Part shown: positions 10,689 through 20,093 of the stretch, in pieces | Layout: each line of letters begins with the position of its first letter | Position numbering within the stretch: the first letter of the stretch is position 1 | Source: Pseudomonas sp. B21-015 | GTDB lineage: Bacteria; Pseudomonadota; Gammaproteobacteria; Pseudomonadales; Pseudomonadaceae | Assembly (NCBI RefSeq): GCF_024749285.1 | Contig: NZ_CP087196.1 | Coordinates: 5,270,001 to 5,334,000 of the forward strand | Reading direction: 5' to 3' | Length of the DNA stretch: 64,000 nucleotides | Notes under the pieces: generated by a model | The model's database searches: none | What the model was told of the DNA's origin: nothing | The model's input: only the letters and a program-made list of their open reading frames with translations | Program-made: the position numbers and the translations under genes

Positions 10689-11888
10689 ATGAACAACGCT
10701 CTGAACCAGTTGCAGCCCTACCCGTTCGAAAAGCTCCGCGCCTTGCTCGGCAGCGTCACGCCAAATCCGGACAAACGCGCCATCGCGCTGTCCATTGGCG
10801 AACCGAAGCACCGCTCGCCAGGCTTTGTCGCCGAAGCCCTGGCAAGCAATCTGGATCAGATGGCCGTGTACCCGACCACCCTCGGCATCCCGGCCTTGCG
10901 CGAAGCTATCGCCGCCTGGTGCGAACGCCGTTTCAGCGTTCCTGCCGGCTGGCTCGACCCGGCGCGTAACGTGCTGCCGGTCAACGGCACCCGCGAAGCG
11001 CTGTTCGCCTTCACCCAGACCGTGGTCAACCGTGGGGACGATGCGCTGGTGGTCAGCCCGAACCCGTTCTATCAGATCTACGAAGGCGCGGCGTTCCTGG
11101 CCGGAGCCAAGCCACATTACCTGCCATGCCTGGACGAAAACGGCTTCAACCCGGATTTCGACGCCGTTTCGCCAGACATCTGGAAGCGCTGCCAGATCCT
11201 GTTCCTGTGCTCGCCGGGCAACCCGACCGGCGCGCTGATCCCGGTTGAAACCCTGAAAAAACTGATCGCCCTGGCCGACGAATACGACTTCGTGATCGCC
11301 GCCGACGAGTGCTACAGCGAACTGTACTTCGACGAACAGACCCCGCCGCCGGGCCTGCTCAGCGCCTGCGTGGAACTTGGCCGCAAGGATTTCAAACGCT
11401 GCGTGGTATTCCACAGCCTGTCCAAGCGCTCCAACCTGCCGGGCCTGCGCTCGGGGTTTGTCGCCGGTGATGCCGACATCCTCAAGGGTTTCCTGCTGTA
11501 TCGCACTTACCACGGTTGCGCGATGCCAGTGCAGACGCAATTGGCCAGCGCTGCCGCGTGGAACGACGAAGTGCATGTGCGCGCCAACCGTGCGCTGTAT
11601 CGCGAGAAATACGATGCGGTACTGGAAATCCTCAGCCCGGTAATGGATGTGCAGCGCCCGGATGGCGGTTTCTACCTGTGGCCGAACGTACAAGGCGACG
11701 ACGCGACATTCTGCCGGGATCTGTTTGCCGAAGAGCATGTGACCGTGGTGCCGGGTTCCTACCTCTCCCGCGAAGTGGATGGTGTCAACCCGGGCGCCGG
11801 ACGCGTGCGCATGGCGCTGGTCGCGCCGCTAGCGGAGTGCGTGGAAGCGGCTGAACGGATTCGCGCTTTCATTACTCGCCACAAGTAA
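10689..11888 (+). CDS. dapC: Succinyldiaminopimelate transaminase
   Basis: PLP aminotransferase that converts N-succinyl-2-amino-6-ketopimelate plus glutamate to N-succinyl-L,L-diaminopimelate in lysine and peptidoglycan precursor synthesis. The 399-residue protein is a fold-type I class I/II aminotransferase with the Schiff-base Lys in HSLSKRSNLPGLRSGF (about residue 242) and the NPTG motif in SPGNPTGALIP. The neighbouring dapD and dapE catalyse the preceding and following steps, which supports DapC over other aminotransferases of this class. Confidence 0.93.
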   Translation: MNNALNQLQPYPFEKLRALLGSVTPNPDKRAIALSIGEPKHRSPGFVAEALASNLDQMAVYPTTLGIPALREAIAAWCERRFSVPAGWLDPARNVLPVNGTREALFAFTQTVVNRGDDALVVSPNPFYQIYEGAAFLAGAKPHYLPCLDENGFNPDFDAVSPDIWKRCQILFLCSPGNPTGALIPVETLKKLIALADEYDFVIAADECYSELYFDEQTPPPGLLSACVELGRKDFKRCVVFHSLSKRSNLPGLRSGFVAGDADILKGFLLYRTYHGCAMPVQTQLASAAAWNDEVHVRANRALYREKYDAVLEILSPVMDVQRPDGGFYLWPNVQGDDATFCRDLFAEEHVTVVPGSYLSREVDGVNPGAGRVRMALVAPLAECVEAAERIRAFITRHK

Positions 11889-11896
11889 CCCGTGTA

Positions 11897-11930
11897 TGCC
11901 CGTGCCAGGCAATCTGGCGCGGGCATTTTT
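11897..11930 (+). terminator. Terminator after dapC
   Basis: Imperfect stem TGCCCGtGCCAG/CTGGCgCGGGCA with a 5-nt loop followed by TTTTT, 8 bp after the stop codon. Confidence 0.8.
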
Positions 11931-12057
11931 CATATCAAGTTACAGTTCATATAACTTTATACCTCACCTGCCTGCTGACCGGACATTAGTCTTGTTGCAG
12001 CGCACCTTGCTGCGCCTGAATAACTCTTTACTCTGAACTTCACGGAAGAAGTCAACG

Positions 12058-12786
12058 ATGAACGACCTTCAACACTGCAGGCTTATACAGTGGCCGGACG
12101 ATCAAGCGGCTTATGACGCTGCCATTAACGAGAACCCTGCCAATGCCGGTTTCACCGGTACAACTCGCCGCAAACGCTCGGTGGTCAACTACTCGAAACT
12201 GTGGGCCAACGGTCGCACGTTGAAAATCGCCTTCATGGACAGTCCTGAGGCCGACCATAAGCAGAAGATCATCGGCGCAGCCAGCCAGTGGTTGCCGTAT
12301 ATCAACTTGAGCTTTGATTTTGTCGATGGCTTGCAAGGCGACATTCGGATCGCCACCAAGAACAACGACAACAGCTCAATGCTGGGCACCGATGCGCTAT
12401 TGATTCACCCCGACTGGCCCACCATGAACCTGGGCGTCAAACCCGACCATGAAGACTTCGAGGTGATTGTGACTCACGAATTCGGCCATGCACTGGGGGC
12501 GATGCATGAACACCAGCATCCACAGGCAAACATCCCTTGGGACAAGCCGAAAGTGTATGAGTTTTACCAGAACCGCGAGATGAACCCACTCACTCGGGAA
12601 GAAGTGGACAGAAACCTGTTCGCGCCATTCAACACGGTGGATGCGATTTATACCTCCTACGACAGAAGATCCATCATGCACCACCCGGTGGCGAATACGT
12701 TGACGCTGGGCGACTGGGAAGTCTCGATCAACCGCAAGATCAGTAAAAAAGACAAGCGTTTGATGAAACTACTCTACCCAAAATAA
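12058..12786 (+). CDS. Metzincin-type zinc metalloprotease (M12/matrixin-like), no signal peptide
   Basis: Putative zinc endopeptidase. The 242-residue protein carries the full metzincin signature HEFGHALGAMHEH (about residues 141-153): three His zinc ligands, a catalytic Glu, a conserved Gly, and Glu after the third His as in astacins. A Met-turn candidate, SIMHHP, lies about 55 residues later. There is no N-terminal signal peptide, lipobox, RTX repeat or membrane segment. It would therefore act in the cytosol or leave by a route not visible here. It has its own gap on each side (about 170 and 245 bp) and separates dapC from yffB, which are usually close in pseudomonads. This suggests a later insertion. 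Substrate unknown. Confidence 0.8.
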   Translation: MNDLQHCRLIQWPDDQAAYDAAINENPANAGFTGTTRRKRSVVNYSKLWANGRTLKIAFMDSPEADHKQKIIGAASQWLPYINLSFDFVDGLQGDIRIATKNNDNSSMLGTDALLIHPDWPTMNLGVKPDHEDFEVIVTHEFGHALGAMHEHQHPQANIPWDKPKVYEFYQNREMNPLTREEVDRNLFAPFNTVDAIYTSYDRRSIMHHPVANTLTLGDWEVSINRKISKKDKRLMKLLYPK

Positions 12787-13031
12787 ACCAATCGACTCCC
12801 TCGCCCTTATCGAGCTTCATTAACAGTGTCCGCACGGCGCAATGCTCTGCGGGCAGCATTGAAGTGCCATATTAGCCCCTTAGACTGCTGGCTGACCGTC
12901 GCACCCATGTCGCACGGAACATCTGATGGCCAAGTCAAAAAGACAAACCCGACCACAGCCGACGCGAAACCGTCCGGTCATGGCATAATCCTTCACCTTT
13001 TATTTCCAGCACCTGCAAAGGGGGCAATTCC
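12787..13031. other. Intergenic region between the metzincin gene and yffB
   Basis: About 245 bp with no convincing gene. An extended -10-like TGGCATAAT at about 12981-12989 may serve yffB. A short open frame from 12826 is not supported (see rejected). Confidence 0.4.
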
Positions 13032-13394
13032 TTGACCGTTTCAAGCAAAACGTTGCACCTTTTCGGCATCAAAGCTTGCGACACCATGAAAAAGGCGCGC
13101 ACCTGGCTTGATGAACACGCTGTCAGCTATGACTTCCATGATTACAAAGCAGTCGGAATCGACCGTGAACACCTGACTCAGTGGTGCGACGAGCACAGCT
13201 GGCAAGTGGTGTTGAACCGTGCAGGCACGACCTTTCGCAAGCTCGACGACGAACGCAAAGCCGATCTCGACCAGCCGAAAGCCATCGAACTGATGCTCGC
13301 ACAACCTTCGATGATCAAGCGCCCGGTGCTTGATCTCGGTGACCGAACCCTGATTGGCTTCAAGCCAGATATCTACGCGGCAGCGCTCAAGTGA
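13032..13394 (+). CDS. yffB: ArsC/Spx-family putative reductase (YffB)
   Basis: Small thioredoxin-fold protein of the ArsC/YffB family; the physiological substrate is not established. At 120 residues it has the family length, with a single N-terminal active-site Cys in GIKACDTMKKARTWL (no CXXC) and the RPVLDLGDRTLIGFKPD C-terminal block. The start is a TTG, the only in-frame start that keeps the first beta strand, preceded by AAAGGGGG. It lies 33 bp before dapD, as in many pseudomonads, but nothing in it ties it to lysine synthesis. Confidence 0.87.
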   Translation: MTVSSKTLHLFGIKACDTMKKARTWLDEHAVSYDFHDYKAVGIDREHLTQWCDEHSWQVVLNRAGTTFRKLDDERKADLDQPKAIELMLAQPSMIKRPVLDLGDRTLIGFKPDIYAAALK

Positions 13395-13427
13395 GGCCGC
13401 CCGTTCCATTTTGTTAGAGGTATCAAC

Positions 13428-14462
13428 ATGTCCACTACCCTGTTCAGCCTGGCCTTTGGTGTCGGCACTCAAAACCGTCAAGGCGCATGGCTGGAAGTGT
13501 TTTACGCGCAGCCACTGCTCAACCCGTCGGCCGAACTGGTCGCTGCCATTGCGCCGGTTCTGGGCTACACCGAAGGCAATCAGGCCATCGCGTTCAGCAC
13601 CGCTCAGGCTTCGCAACTGGCTGAAGCCCTGAAAAGCGTCGACGCTGCACAAGCGGCACTGCTGACCCGTCTGGCCGAGAGCCACAAGCCGCTGGTCGCC
13701 ACACTGCTGGCCGAAGACGCGCAACTGACCTCCACGCCTGAGGCTTACCTCAAGCTGCACTTGCTGTCCCATCGTCTGGTCAAGCCACATGGCTTGAACC
13801 TGGCCGGGATCTTCCCGTTGCTGCCGAACGTGGCCTGGACCAGCCAGGGCGCGATCGATCTGGCCGAACTGGCCGAACATCAACTGGAAGCCCGCCTGCG
13901 CGGCGAGTTGCTGGAAGTGTTCTCGGTGGACAAGTTCCCGAAAATGACCGACTACGTGGTTCCGGCCGGCGTGCGTATCGCTGACGCGGCCCGTATTCGT
14001 CTGGGGGCTTACGTGGGTGAAGGCACCACCGTGATGCACGAAGGTTTCGTCAACTTCAACGCCGGCACCGAAGGCCCGGGCATGATCGAAGGCCGTGTGT
14101 CGGCAGGCGTGTTCGTCGGCAAGGGCTCGGACCTGGGCGGCGGCTGCTCGACCATGGGCACCCTGTCGGGTGGCGGCAACATCGTGATCAAGGTCGGCGA
14201 AGGCTGCCTGATCGGCGCCAACGCCGGTATCGGCATCCCGTTGGGCGACCGCAACACCGTTGAGTCGGGCCTGTACGTGACGGCCGGCACCAAGGTTGCG
14301 CTGCTGGACGAGCACAACAAACTGGTCAAAGTGGTTAAAGCCCGTGAACTGGCCGGTCAGCCTGACCTGCTGTTCCGCCGCAATTCGGAGACCGGTGCCG
14401 TGGAGTGCAAAACCCACAAATCGGCCATCGAACTGAACGAAGCGCTGCACGCTCACAACTAA
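13428..14462 (+). CDS. dapD: Tetrahydrodipicolinate N-succinyltransferase
   Basis: Trimeric left-handed beta-helix enzyme that uses succinyl-CoA to open tetrahydrodipicolinate, the first step of the succinylase branch to diaminopimelate and lysine. The 344-residue protein is the longer type found in Pseudomonas. Hexapeptide-repeat character is clear in the centre (VGEGTTVMHEGFVNF, then SDLGGGCSTMGTLSG, then GANAGIGIPLGD). Ribosome-binding site TTAGAGG. The following gene csdA is separated by a REP element. Confidence 0.95.
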   Translation: MSTTLFSLAFGVGTQNRQGAWLEVFYAQPLLNPSAELVAAIAPVLGYTEGNQAIAFSTAQASQLAEALKSVDAAQAALLTRLAESHKPLVATLLAEDAQLTSTPEAYLKLHLLSHRLVKPHGLNLAGIFPLLPNVAWTSQGAIDLAELAEHQLEARLRGELLEVFSVDKFPKMTDYVVPAGVRIADAARIRLGAYVGEGTTVMHEGFVNFNAGTEGPGMIEGRVSAGVFVGKGSDLGGGCSTMGTLSGGGNIVIKVGEGCLIGANAGIGIPLGDRNTVESGLYVTAGTKVALLDEHNKLVKVVKARELAGQPDLLFRRNSETGAVECKTHKSAIELNEALHAHN

Positions 14463-14478
14463 GCGTCGCATGATCACC

Positions 14479-14550
14479 TGTGGGAGCGGGCTTGCTCGCG
14501 AAGAGGCCCTTGAGGCCGCCAAAAGCTTCGCGGGCAAGCCCGGCTCCCAC
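14479..14550. repeat. REP inverted pair (GTGGGAGCGGGCTTGCTCGC family)
   Basis: Two REP units face each other around a short spacer (GCCCTTGAGGCCGCC), 16 bp after dapD. Confidence 0.85.
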
Positions 14551-14584
14551 TGGGTTCGGCGTACCCCCACCAGGGCCCGATAGC

Positions 14585-15790
14585 ATGATGATTCCCTCTC
14601 CCTGGCGCGCCGATTTTCCGGCCATCGCCGCATTGCAACGGCAAGACCAGACCTATCTGGACAACGCCGCCACCACGCAAAAACCTCAAGCCCTGCTGGA
14701 TGCCCTGGCGCATTACTATGCCAACGGCGCGGCCAACGTGCATCGGGCGCAACACTTGCCCGGCGCCCATGCCACCCAGGCATTCGAGGACAGCCGCAGC
14801 AAAGTTGCTCAATGGCTCAATACCGGCGATTGCGGGCAGATTATCTTTACCCACGGCGCGACATCCGCGCTGAACCTCCTGGCCTATGGTCTGGAACACC
14901 TGTTCAATCCGGGCGATGAAATTGTCATCAGCGCGCTGGAGCATCACGCCAACCTGTTACCGTGGCAGCAACTGGCCCACCGTCGCGACTTGAAATTGGT
15001 GATTCTGCCGCTGAATGTCGACGGTTTGATTGACCTTGATGCCGCCGCGCAGTTGATCGGTCCGCGAACCCGTTTGCTGGCGGTCAGTCAGCTGTCCAAC
15101 GTGCTTGGCGCCTGGCAACCGTTGCCCGCGCTGCTGGCGCTGGCCAAAGCGCACAACGCGCTGACCGTGGTCGACGGCGCTCAAGGCGTGGTCCATGGTC
15201 GGCACGACGTGCAGGCGCTGGGTTGTGACTTCTATGTATTTTCCAGCCACAAGCTCTACGGGCCCGATGGCCTGGGCGTGCTGTTCGGGCGCAACGAAGC
15301 GCTGCGGCAACTGCGCCCCTGGCAGTTCGGCGGCGAAATGGTGCTGGATGCCAACTACCACGACGCACGCTTTCGTCCAGCGCCGCTGGGGTTCGAGGCC
15401 GGTACGCCGCCGATCGCCAGTGTGATCGGTCTGGGCGCGACCCTGGACTACCTCGCAGGGCTGGATCAGGACGCCGTGTCCGCCCACGAAGCGGCGCTGC
15501 ATGACTATTTGCTCAAAGGCCTTGAAGCGCGCAACGGCATTCGCCTGCTGGGCAAACCGCAACTGGCGCTGGCCTGTTTTGTCGTCGAAGGTGTGCATAA
15601 CGCTGATCTGGCGCATTTGCTGACCGAACAGGGAATCGCCGTGCGCGCCGGTCATCATTGCGCCATGCCGTTGCTTAAAAGCTTTGAACTGGCCGGAGCG
15701 ATTCGGGTGTCGCTGGCGTTGTACAACGACTCCGAAGACCTGGAGCGCTTCTTTGAAGCACTGGATCAGGCGCTGGAGTTGTTGCGATGA
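14585..15790 (+). CDS. csdA: Cysteine desulfurase CsdA (SufS-type)
   Basis: PLP enzyme that moves sulfur from L-cysteine as a persulfide to its partner CsdE, feeding Fe-S cluster or tRNA thiolation pathways. The 401-residue protein has the class V motifs: YLDNAATTQKP at the N-terminus, the PLP Lys in SSHKLYGPDGLGVLFG (about residue 222) and the acceptor Cys in VRAGHHCAMPLLKSF (about residue 360). ATG 14585 was taken; the frame is open further upstream but only into the REP element. It overlaps csdE by 4 bp. Confidence 0.93.
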   Translation: MMIPSPWRADFPAIAALQRQDQTYLDNAATTQKPQALLDALAHYYANGAANVHRAQHLPGAHATQAFEDSRSKVAQWLNTGDCGQIIFTHGATSALNLLAYGLEHLFNPGDEIVISALEHHANLLPWQQLAHRRDLKLVILPLNVDGLIDLDAAAQLIGPRTRLLAVSQLSNVLGAWQPLPALLALAKAHNALTVVDGAQGVVHGRHDVQALGCDFYVFSSHKLYGPDGLGVLFGRNEALRQLRPWQFGGEMVLDANYHDARFRPAPLGFEAGTPPIASVIGLGATLDYLAGLDQDAVSAHEAALHDYLLKGLEARNGIRLLGKPQLALACFVVEGVHNADLAHLLTEQGIAVRAGHHCAMPLLKSFELAGAIRVSLALYNDSEDLERFFEALDQALELLR

Positions 15791-16194
15791 CCTTGCCCGC
15801 CGATGCCGTCACGGCGCTGGACACATTTCAGAAGGCTGCGAGCTGGGAACAGCGGGCTCGGTTGCTGATGCAATGGGGCGAGCGTCTGCCTGCGTTGAGC
15901 GATGTGGATAAAGTCGAGGCCAACCGGGTGCATGGCTGTGAAAGCCAGGTGTGGCTGGTCGGTGCGTTGCAGGATGGGCATTGGCAATTCAGCGCCAGCA
16001 GCGATGCGCGCTTGATTCGCGGGTTGGTGGCGTTGTTGCTGGCGCGGGTTAACGGGTTGTCAGCGGTTGAGTTGCAGCAGGTGGATTTGCCGGAGTGGTT
16101 CAATCAGCTTGGACTGAGCCGGCAGCTTTCCCCGTCGCGCAGTAATGGCCTCAATGCCGTGCTCCAACGGATGCGGAGCCTGAGCGACATGTAG
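15787..16194 (+). CDS. csdE: SufE-family sulfur acceptor CsdE
   Basis: Accepts persulfide sulfur from CsdA and passes it on. The 135-residue protein has the SufE active-site Cys in NRVHGCESQVWLVG (about residue 56). The ATG overlaps the csdA stop (ATGA), giving translational coupling. The neighbour tcdA, on the opposite strand, is a known functional partner of CsdA/CsdE in Escherichia coli. The stop codon TAG lies in the first bases of the REP element that follows, so the repeat sits directly at the end of the gene. Confidence 0.92.
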   Translation: MTLPADAVTALDTFQKAASWEQRARLLMQWGERLPALSDVDKVEANRVHGCESQVWLVGALQDGHWQFSASSDARLIRGLVALLLARVNGLSAVELQQVDLPEWFNQLGLSRQLSPSRSNGLNAVLQRMRSLSDM

Positions 16195-16281
16195 GAGCTG
16201 CCGAAGGCTGCGATCTTTTGATCTTTGGCGTCAGTGTTCACGCTAAAAAATCAAAAGATCGCAGCCTTCGGCAGCTTCTAC
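16191..16281. repeat. REP inverted pair (GTAGGAGCTGCCGAAGGCTG family)
   Basis: Perfectly complementary outer arms (GCTGCCGAAGGCTGCGATCTTTTGAT and complement, given here by position 16196-16221 and 16252-16277). It lies between the convergent csdE and tcdA genes and may act as a bidirectional terminator. Confidence 0.85.
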
Positions 16282-16287
16282 GCGGGT

Positions 16288-17106
16288 TTATGCTTCAGCT
16301 TGGGTTTTAACCCGATCCGCCGGCCGTCGAACGCCTGCCACAATCTTATCCACAGCCTTGGTCGCCGCGACCATGCCGAACGTCGCCGTCACCATCATCA
16401 CCGCGCCAAAGCCCCCGGCGCAGTCGAGCTTCACGCCATCACCGATAAAGCTCTTCTGCAGGCAAATGCTGCCATCGGGTTTCGGGTAGCGCAGTTGCTC
16501 GGTGGAAAACACACACGGCACACTGTAGTGACGGGTCACGGTACGGGAGAAGCCGTAGTCGCGGCGCAGCGTGGAACGCACTTTCGACGCCAGCGGGTCG
16601 TTGAACGTACGGTTCAGATCACAGACCTGAATCAGCGTCGGATCAATCTGCCCGCCCGCGCCGCCAGTGGTGATGATCTGGATCTTGCGCCGCTTGCACC
16701 AGGCGATCAGCGCCGCCTTGGCGTTGACGCTGTCAATGCAGTCGATCACGCAATCGATGTTCGGTGTGATGTACTCGGCCATGGTTTCGCGAGTGACGAA
16801 GTCCGCCACCGCGTGCACCGTGCAGTCCGGGTTGATCCCACGCAGGCGCTCAGCCATCACCTCGACCTTGGGTTTGCCGACGGTGCTGTCCAGCGCATGC
16901 AGCTGGCGATTGGCGTTGCTGACGCAGACGTCGTCCAGGTCGAACAGCGAAATCTCGCCCACACCACACCGGGCAACGGCTTCCGCCGCCCAGGAACCGA
17001 CGCCACCGACGCCAACGATCGCCACATGGGCTGCGCGCAAGCGCTCCAGGCCGTCGATGCCATACAAACGGGCGATGCCAGCAAACCGCGGATCTTCTGT
17101 ACTCAT
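16288..17106 (-). CDS. tcdA: tRNA threonylcarbamoyladenosine dehydratase TcdA (CsdL)
   Basis: E1-like enzyme that uses ATP to cyclise t6A37 to ct6A in ANN-decoding tRNAs. The 272-residue product has the ATP-binding motif VGVGGVGSWAAEAVARCG (about residues 30-47) and the IDCIDSVNAKAALI segment of the ThiF/MoeB superfamily. The ATG at 17106 was chosen because it sits 8 nt after a GGGG; an ATG two codons upstream is also possible. It faces csdE across a REP element, the conserved csdA-csdE-tcdA grouping. Confidence 0.93.
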   Translation of the reverse strand: MSTEDPRFAGIARLYGIDGLERLRAAHVAIVGVGGVGSWAAEAVARCGVGEISLFDLDDVCVSNANRQLHALDSTVGKPKVEVMAERLRGINPDCTVHAVADFVTRETMAEYITPNIDCVIDCIDSVNAKAALIAWCKRRKIQIITTGGAGGQIDPTLIQVCDLNRTFNDPLASKVRSTLRRDYGFSRTVTRHYSVPCVFSTEQLRYPKPDGSICLQKSFIGDGVKLDCAGGFGAVMMVTATFGMVAATKAVDKIVAGVRRPADRVKTQAEA

Positions 17107-17393
17107 GACCATTACCCCAAAAACCGGCGCGCATTATAGGGCTGTCGGCGGCCAAGAGCACCTTTGGGCTGTGGACGGCAGTCTTGACGGCTTCAATTGA
17201 CTACAAATTTATTGGAATTGAGCTACAGCGTCCCGGTCGAAGAACTTAAGTCGACCTGGATTGCCCAATGTCGGGCGTTTCCCTGTTCGCTGTACGGTCA
17301 GAGAACCTCCAGTGTAGGATGCGCGCCCCTGCCACCTGGCAGCCGGCCGCCAACCGTTCCTTCGTTCCACAGCCTTTGGAACCCGAAAAAGCT

Positions 17394-19985
17394 ATGTCAT
17401 CGCGTAAATTTGGACTCAACCTGGTCGTGGTGCTCGCCATCGCTGCCTTGTTTACCGGCTTCTGGGCGCTGGTCAATCGCCCGGTCACCGCCCCCAACTG
17501 GCCTGAACAGATCTCCGGCTTTTCGTACTCGCCGTTCCAGCAAGGCCAGTACCCACAGAAAGAGCAGTATCCGACCGACGATGAAATGCGTCGTGACCTG
17601 GAGATCATGAGCAAGCTGACGGACAACATCCGTACCTACTCAGTCGACGGCACGTTGCAAGACATCCCGAAACTGGCCGAAGAGTTCGGCCTGCGGGTCA
17701 CCCTGGGGATCTGGATCAGCCCGGACCAGGAACGCAATGAGCGCGAGATTCTGCGCGCCATCGAACTGGCCAACACTTCCCGCAGCGTGGTTCGCGTGGT
17801 TGTAGGTAACGAGGCGATCTTCCGTAAGGAAATCACCGCCAAGGACCTGAGCGTGATCCTTGATCGTGTCCGTGCCGCCGTTAAAGTGCCGGTGACCACG
17901 TCCGAGCAGTGGCACGTCTGGGAAGAGCACCCTGAACTGGCCAAGCACGTCGACCTGATCGCTGCTCACGTTCTGCCCTACTGGGAGTTCATTCCGGTGG
18001 ACAAGGCTGGTCAGTTCGTTCTCGACCGCGCCCGCGACCTGAAAAAAATGTTCCCGAAAAAGCCGCTGCTGCTCTCCGAGGTCGGCTGGCCGAGCAACGG
18101 CCGTATGCGCGGTGGCGCCGACGCGTCGCCGGCGGACCAGGCGATTTATCTGCGGACCTTGGTCAACAAGCTCAATCGCCAGGGCTTCAACTACTTCGTG
18201 ATCGAAGCCTTTGACCAACCGTGGAAGGCCAGTGACGAAGGTTCGGTGGGCGCTTACTGGGGCGTTTTCAACGCCGCGCGCCAGCAGAAATTCAACTTTG
18301 AAGGCCCGGTCGTCGCGATCCCGCAATGGCGGGTGTTGGCTATCGGTTCGGTGGTGTTGGCTCTGCTGTCCCTGACCCTGCTGATGATCGACGGCTCGGC
18401 CTTGCGTCAACGTGGCCGCACCTTCCTGACCTTTATCGCGTTCCTGTGCGGTTCGGTGTTGGTATGGATCGGTTATGACTACAGCCAGCAATACAGCACC
18501 TGGTTCAGCCTGACGGTGGGTTTCTTGCTCGCCCTCGGTGCACTCGGGGTGTTTATCGTGCTGTTGACCGAGGCCCATGAATTGGCCGAAGCGGTCTGGA
18601 CTCACAAGCGTCGACGTGAATTTCTGCCGGTGGTCGGCGATTCGGACTACCGACCGAAAGTGTCGATTCACGTACCTTGCTACAACGAGCCGCCGGAGAT
18701 GGTCAAACAGACCCTCAACGCCCTGGCCAACCTCGACTATCCGGACTTCGAAGTCCTGATCATCGACAACAACACCAAGGACCCGGCGGTCTGGGAACCC
18801 GTGCGCGATTATTGCGAAACCCTCGGCCCGCGCTTCAAGTTCTTCCACGTGGCGCCATTGGCCGGATTCAAGGGCGGCGCGCTGAATTACCTGATTCCGC
18901 ACACCGCCAAAGATGCCGAAGTGATTGCGGTGATCGACTCGGACTACTGCGTGCACCCGAACTGGCTCAAGCACATGGTGCCGCACTTCGCCGACCCGAA
19001 AATCGCCGTGGTGCAGTCACCGCAGGATTATCGCGACCAGAACGAAAGCACCTTCAAGAAGCTCTGCTACGCAGAATACAAAGGCTTCTTCCACATCGGC
19101 ATGGTCACCCGCAACGACCGTGACGCGATCATCCAGCACGGCACCATGACCATGACCCGGCGCTCGGTGCTCGAGGAACTGGGCTGGGCCGACTGGTGCA
19201 TCTGTGAAGACGCCGAGCTGGGCCTGCGGGTGTTCGAAAAAGGCTTGTCGGCGGCGTATTACCACGACAGCTACGGCAAAGGCCTGATGCCCGATACCTT
19301 TATCGACTTCAAGAAACAGCGTTTCCGCTGGGCCTATGGCGCGATTCAGATCATCAAGCGTCACACCGCCAGCCTGCTGCGCGGCAAGGACACCGAACTG
19401 ACCCGTGGCCAACGCTACCACTTCCTCGCGGGCTGGCTGCCGTGGGTGGCGGACGGCATGAACATCTTCTTCACCGTCGGCGCGCTGTTGTGGTCGGCGG
19501 CGATGATCATCGTGCCGCAACGAGTCGATCCACCGCTGCTGATTTTCGCGATCCCGCCGTTGGCGCTGTTCGTGTTCAAGGTCGGCAAGATCATCTTCCT
19601 GTACCGCCGTGCAGTCGGCGTCAACCTGAAGGATGCGTTCTGCGCGGCATTGGCCGGGCTGGCGTTGTCGCACACCATCGCCAAAGCGGTGCTGTATGGC
19701 TTCTTCACCAGCAGCATTCCGTTCTTCCGTACACCGAAAAATGCCGATAACCACGGCTTCTGGGTGGCCATCTCGGAAGCACGCGAAGAGGTGTTCATCA
19801 TGCTGCTGTTGTGGGGCGCAGCGCTGGGGATCTTCCTGGTGCAAGGCCTGCCGAGCAACGACATGCGCTTCTGGGTGACCATGTTGCTGGTGCAGTCGCT
19901 GCCGTACCTGGCCGCGCTGATCATGGCGTTCCTGTCGTCGCTGCCCAAACCTTCGACCGAAGCCGCGCCACTGCCGGCCGTCTAA
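17394..19985 (+). CDS. ndvB: NdvB-like membrane glucan synthase: GH17 domain fused to GT2 glycosyltransferase
   Basis: Probable synthase of periplasmic cyclic or linear beta-glucans. The 863-residue protein starts with one membrane anchor (residues 8-27). A GH17-type periplasmic domain follows, with the likely acid/base Glu in VVGNEAIFR and the nucleophile Glu in LLSEVGWPS. Two or more membrane helices come next. The cytosolic GT2 domain has HVPCYNEPPEMV, the DXD-type DSDYCVHPNW, EDAELGLRVF and the QXXRW motif KKQRFRWAYG. More membrane helices close the protein. In P. aeruginosa NdvB makes beta-1,3-glucans linked to biofilm antibiotic tolerance; the same role here is inferred from domain order and length. 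Confidence 0.88.
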   Translation: MSSRKFGLNLVVVLAIAALFTGFWALVNRPVTAPNWPEQISGFSYSPFQQGQYPQKEQYPTDDEMRRDLEIMSKLTDNIRTYSVDGTLQDIPKLAEEFGLRVTLGIWISPDQERNEREILRAIELANTSRSVVRVVVGNEAIFRKEITAKDLSVILDRVRAAVKVPVTTSEQWHVWEEHPELAKHVDLIAAHVLPYWEFIPVDKAGQFVLDRARDLKKMFPKKPLLLSEVGWPSNGRMRGGADASPADQAIYLRTLVNKLNRQGFNYFVIEAFDQPWKASDEGSVGAYWGVFNAARQQKFNFEGPVVAIPQWRVLAIGSVVLALLSLTLLMIDGSALRQRGRTFLTFIAFLCGSVLVWIGYDYSQQYSTWFSLTVGFLLALGALGVFIVLLTEAHELAEAVWTHKRRREFLPVVGDSDYRPKVSIHVPCYNEPPEMVKQTLNALANLDYPDFEVLIIDNNTKDPAVWEPVRDYCETLGPRFKFFHVAPLAGFKGGALNYLIPHTAKDAEVIAVIDSDYCVHPNWLKHMVPHFADPKIAVVQSPQDYRDQNESTFKKLCYAEYKGFFHIGMVTRNDRDAIIQHGTMTMTRRSVLEELGWADWCICEDAELGLRVFEKGLSAAYYHDSYGKGLMPDTFIDFKKQRFRWAYGAIQIIKRHTASLLRGKDTELTRGQRYHFLAGWLPWVADGMNIFFTVGALLWSAAMIIVPQRVDPPLLIFAIPPLALFVFKVGKIIFLYRRAVGVNLKDAFCAALAGLALSHTIAKAVLYGFFTSSIPFFRTPKNADNHGFWVAISEAREEVFIMLLLWGAALGIFLVQGLPSNDMRFWVTMLLVQSLPYLAALIMAFLSSLPKPSTEAAPLPAV

Positions 19986-20002
19986 ATCAACACAGATGCA
20001 CT

Positions 20003-20029
20003 AAACGGCGGCCAATGGCCGCCGTTTTG
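20003..20029 (+). terminator. Terminator after ndvB
   Basis: Nine-bp stem ACGGCGGCC/GGCCGCCGT with loop AAT, then TTTTG. It lies 18 bp after the stop. Confidence 0.8.
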
Positions 20030-20093
20030 CTTTAAGATAACCGCCATTTTGCAGGCCTTGGCGGGACTCGGTTTAACGGCCGAACTCAATACC

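Noticed and set aside
12826..13035. Short plus-strand frame before yffB
   Set aside because: No ribosome-binding site, no family features, and it runs into the yffB start.
14480..14584. Extended csdA start upstream of 14585
   Set aside because: The extra residues (GAGLLAKRPLRPP...) are translation of a REP element, which also occurs at many other sites.
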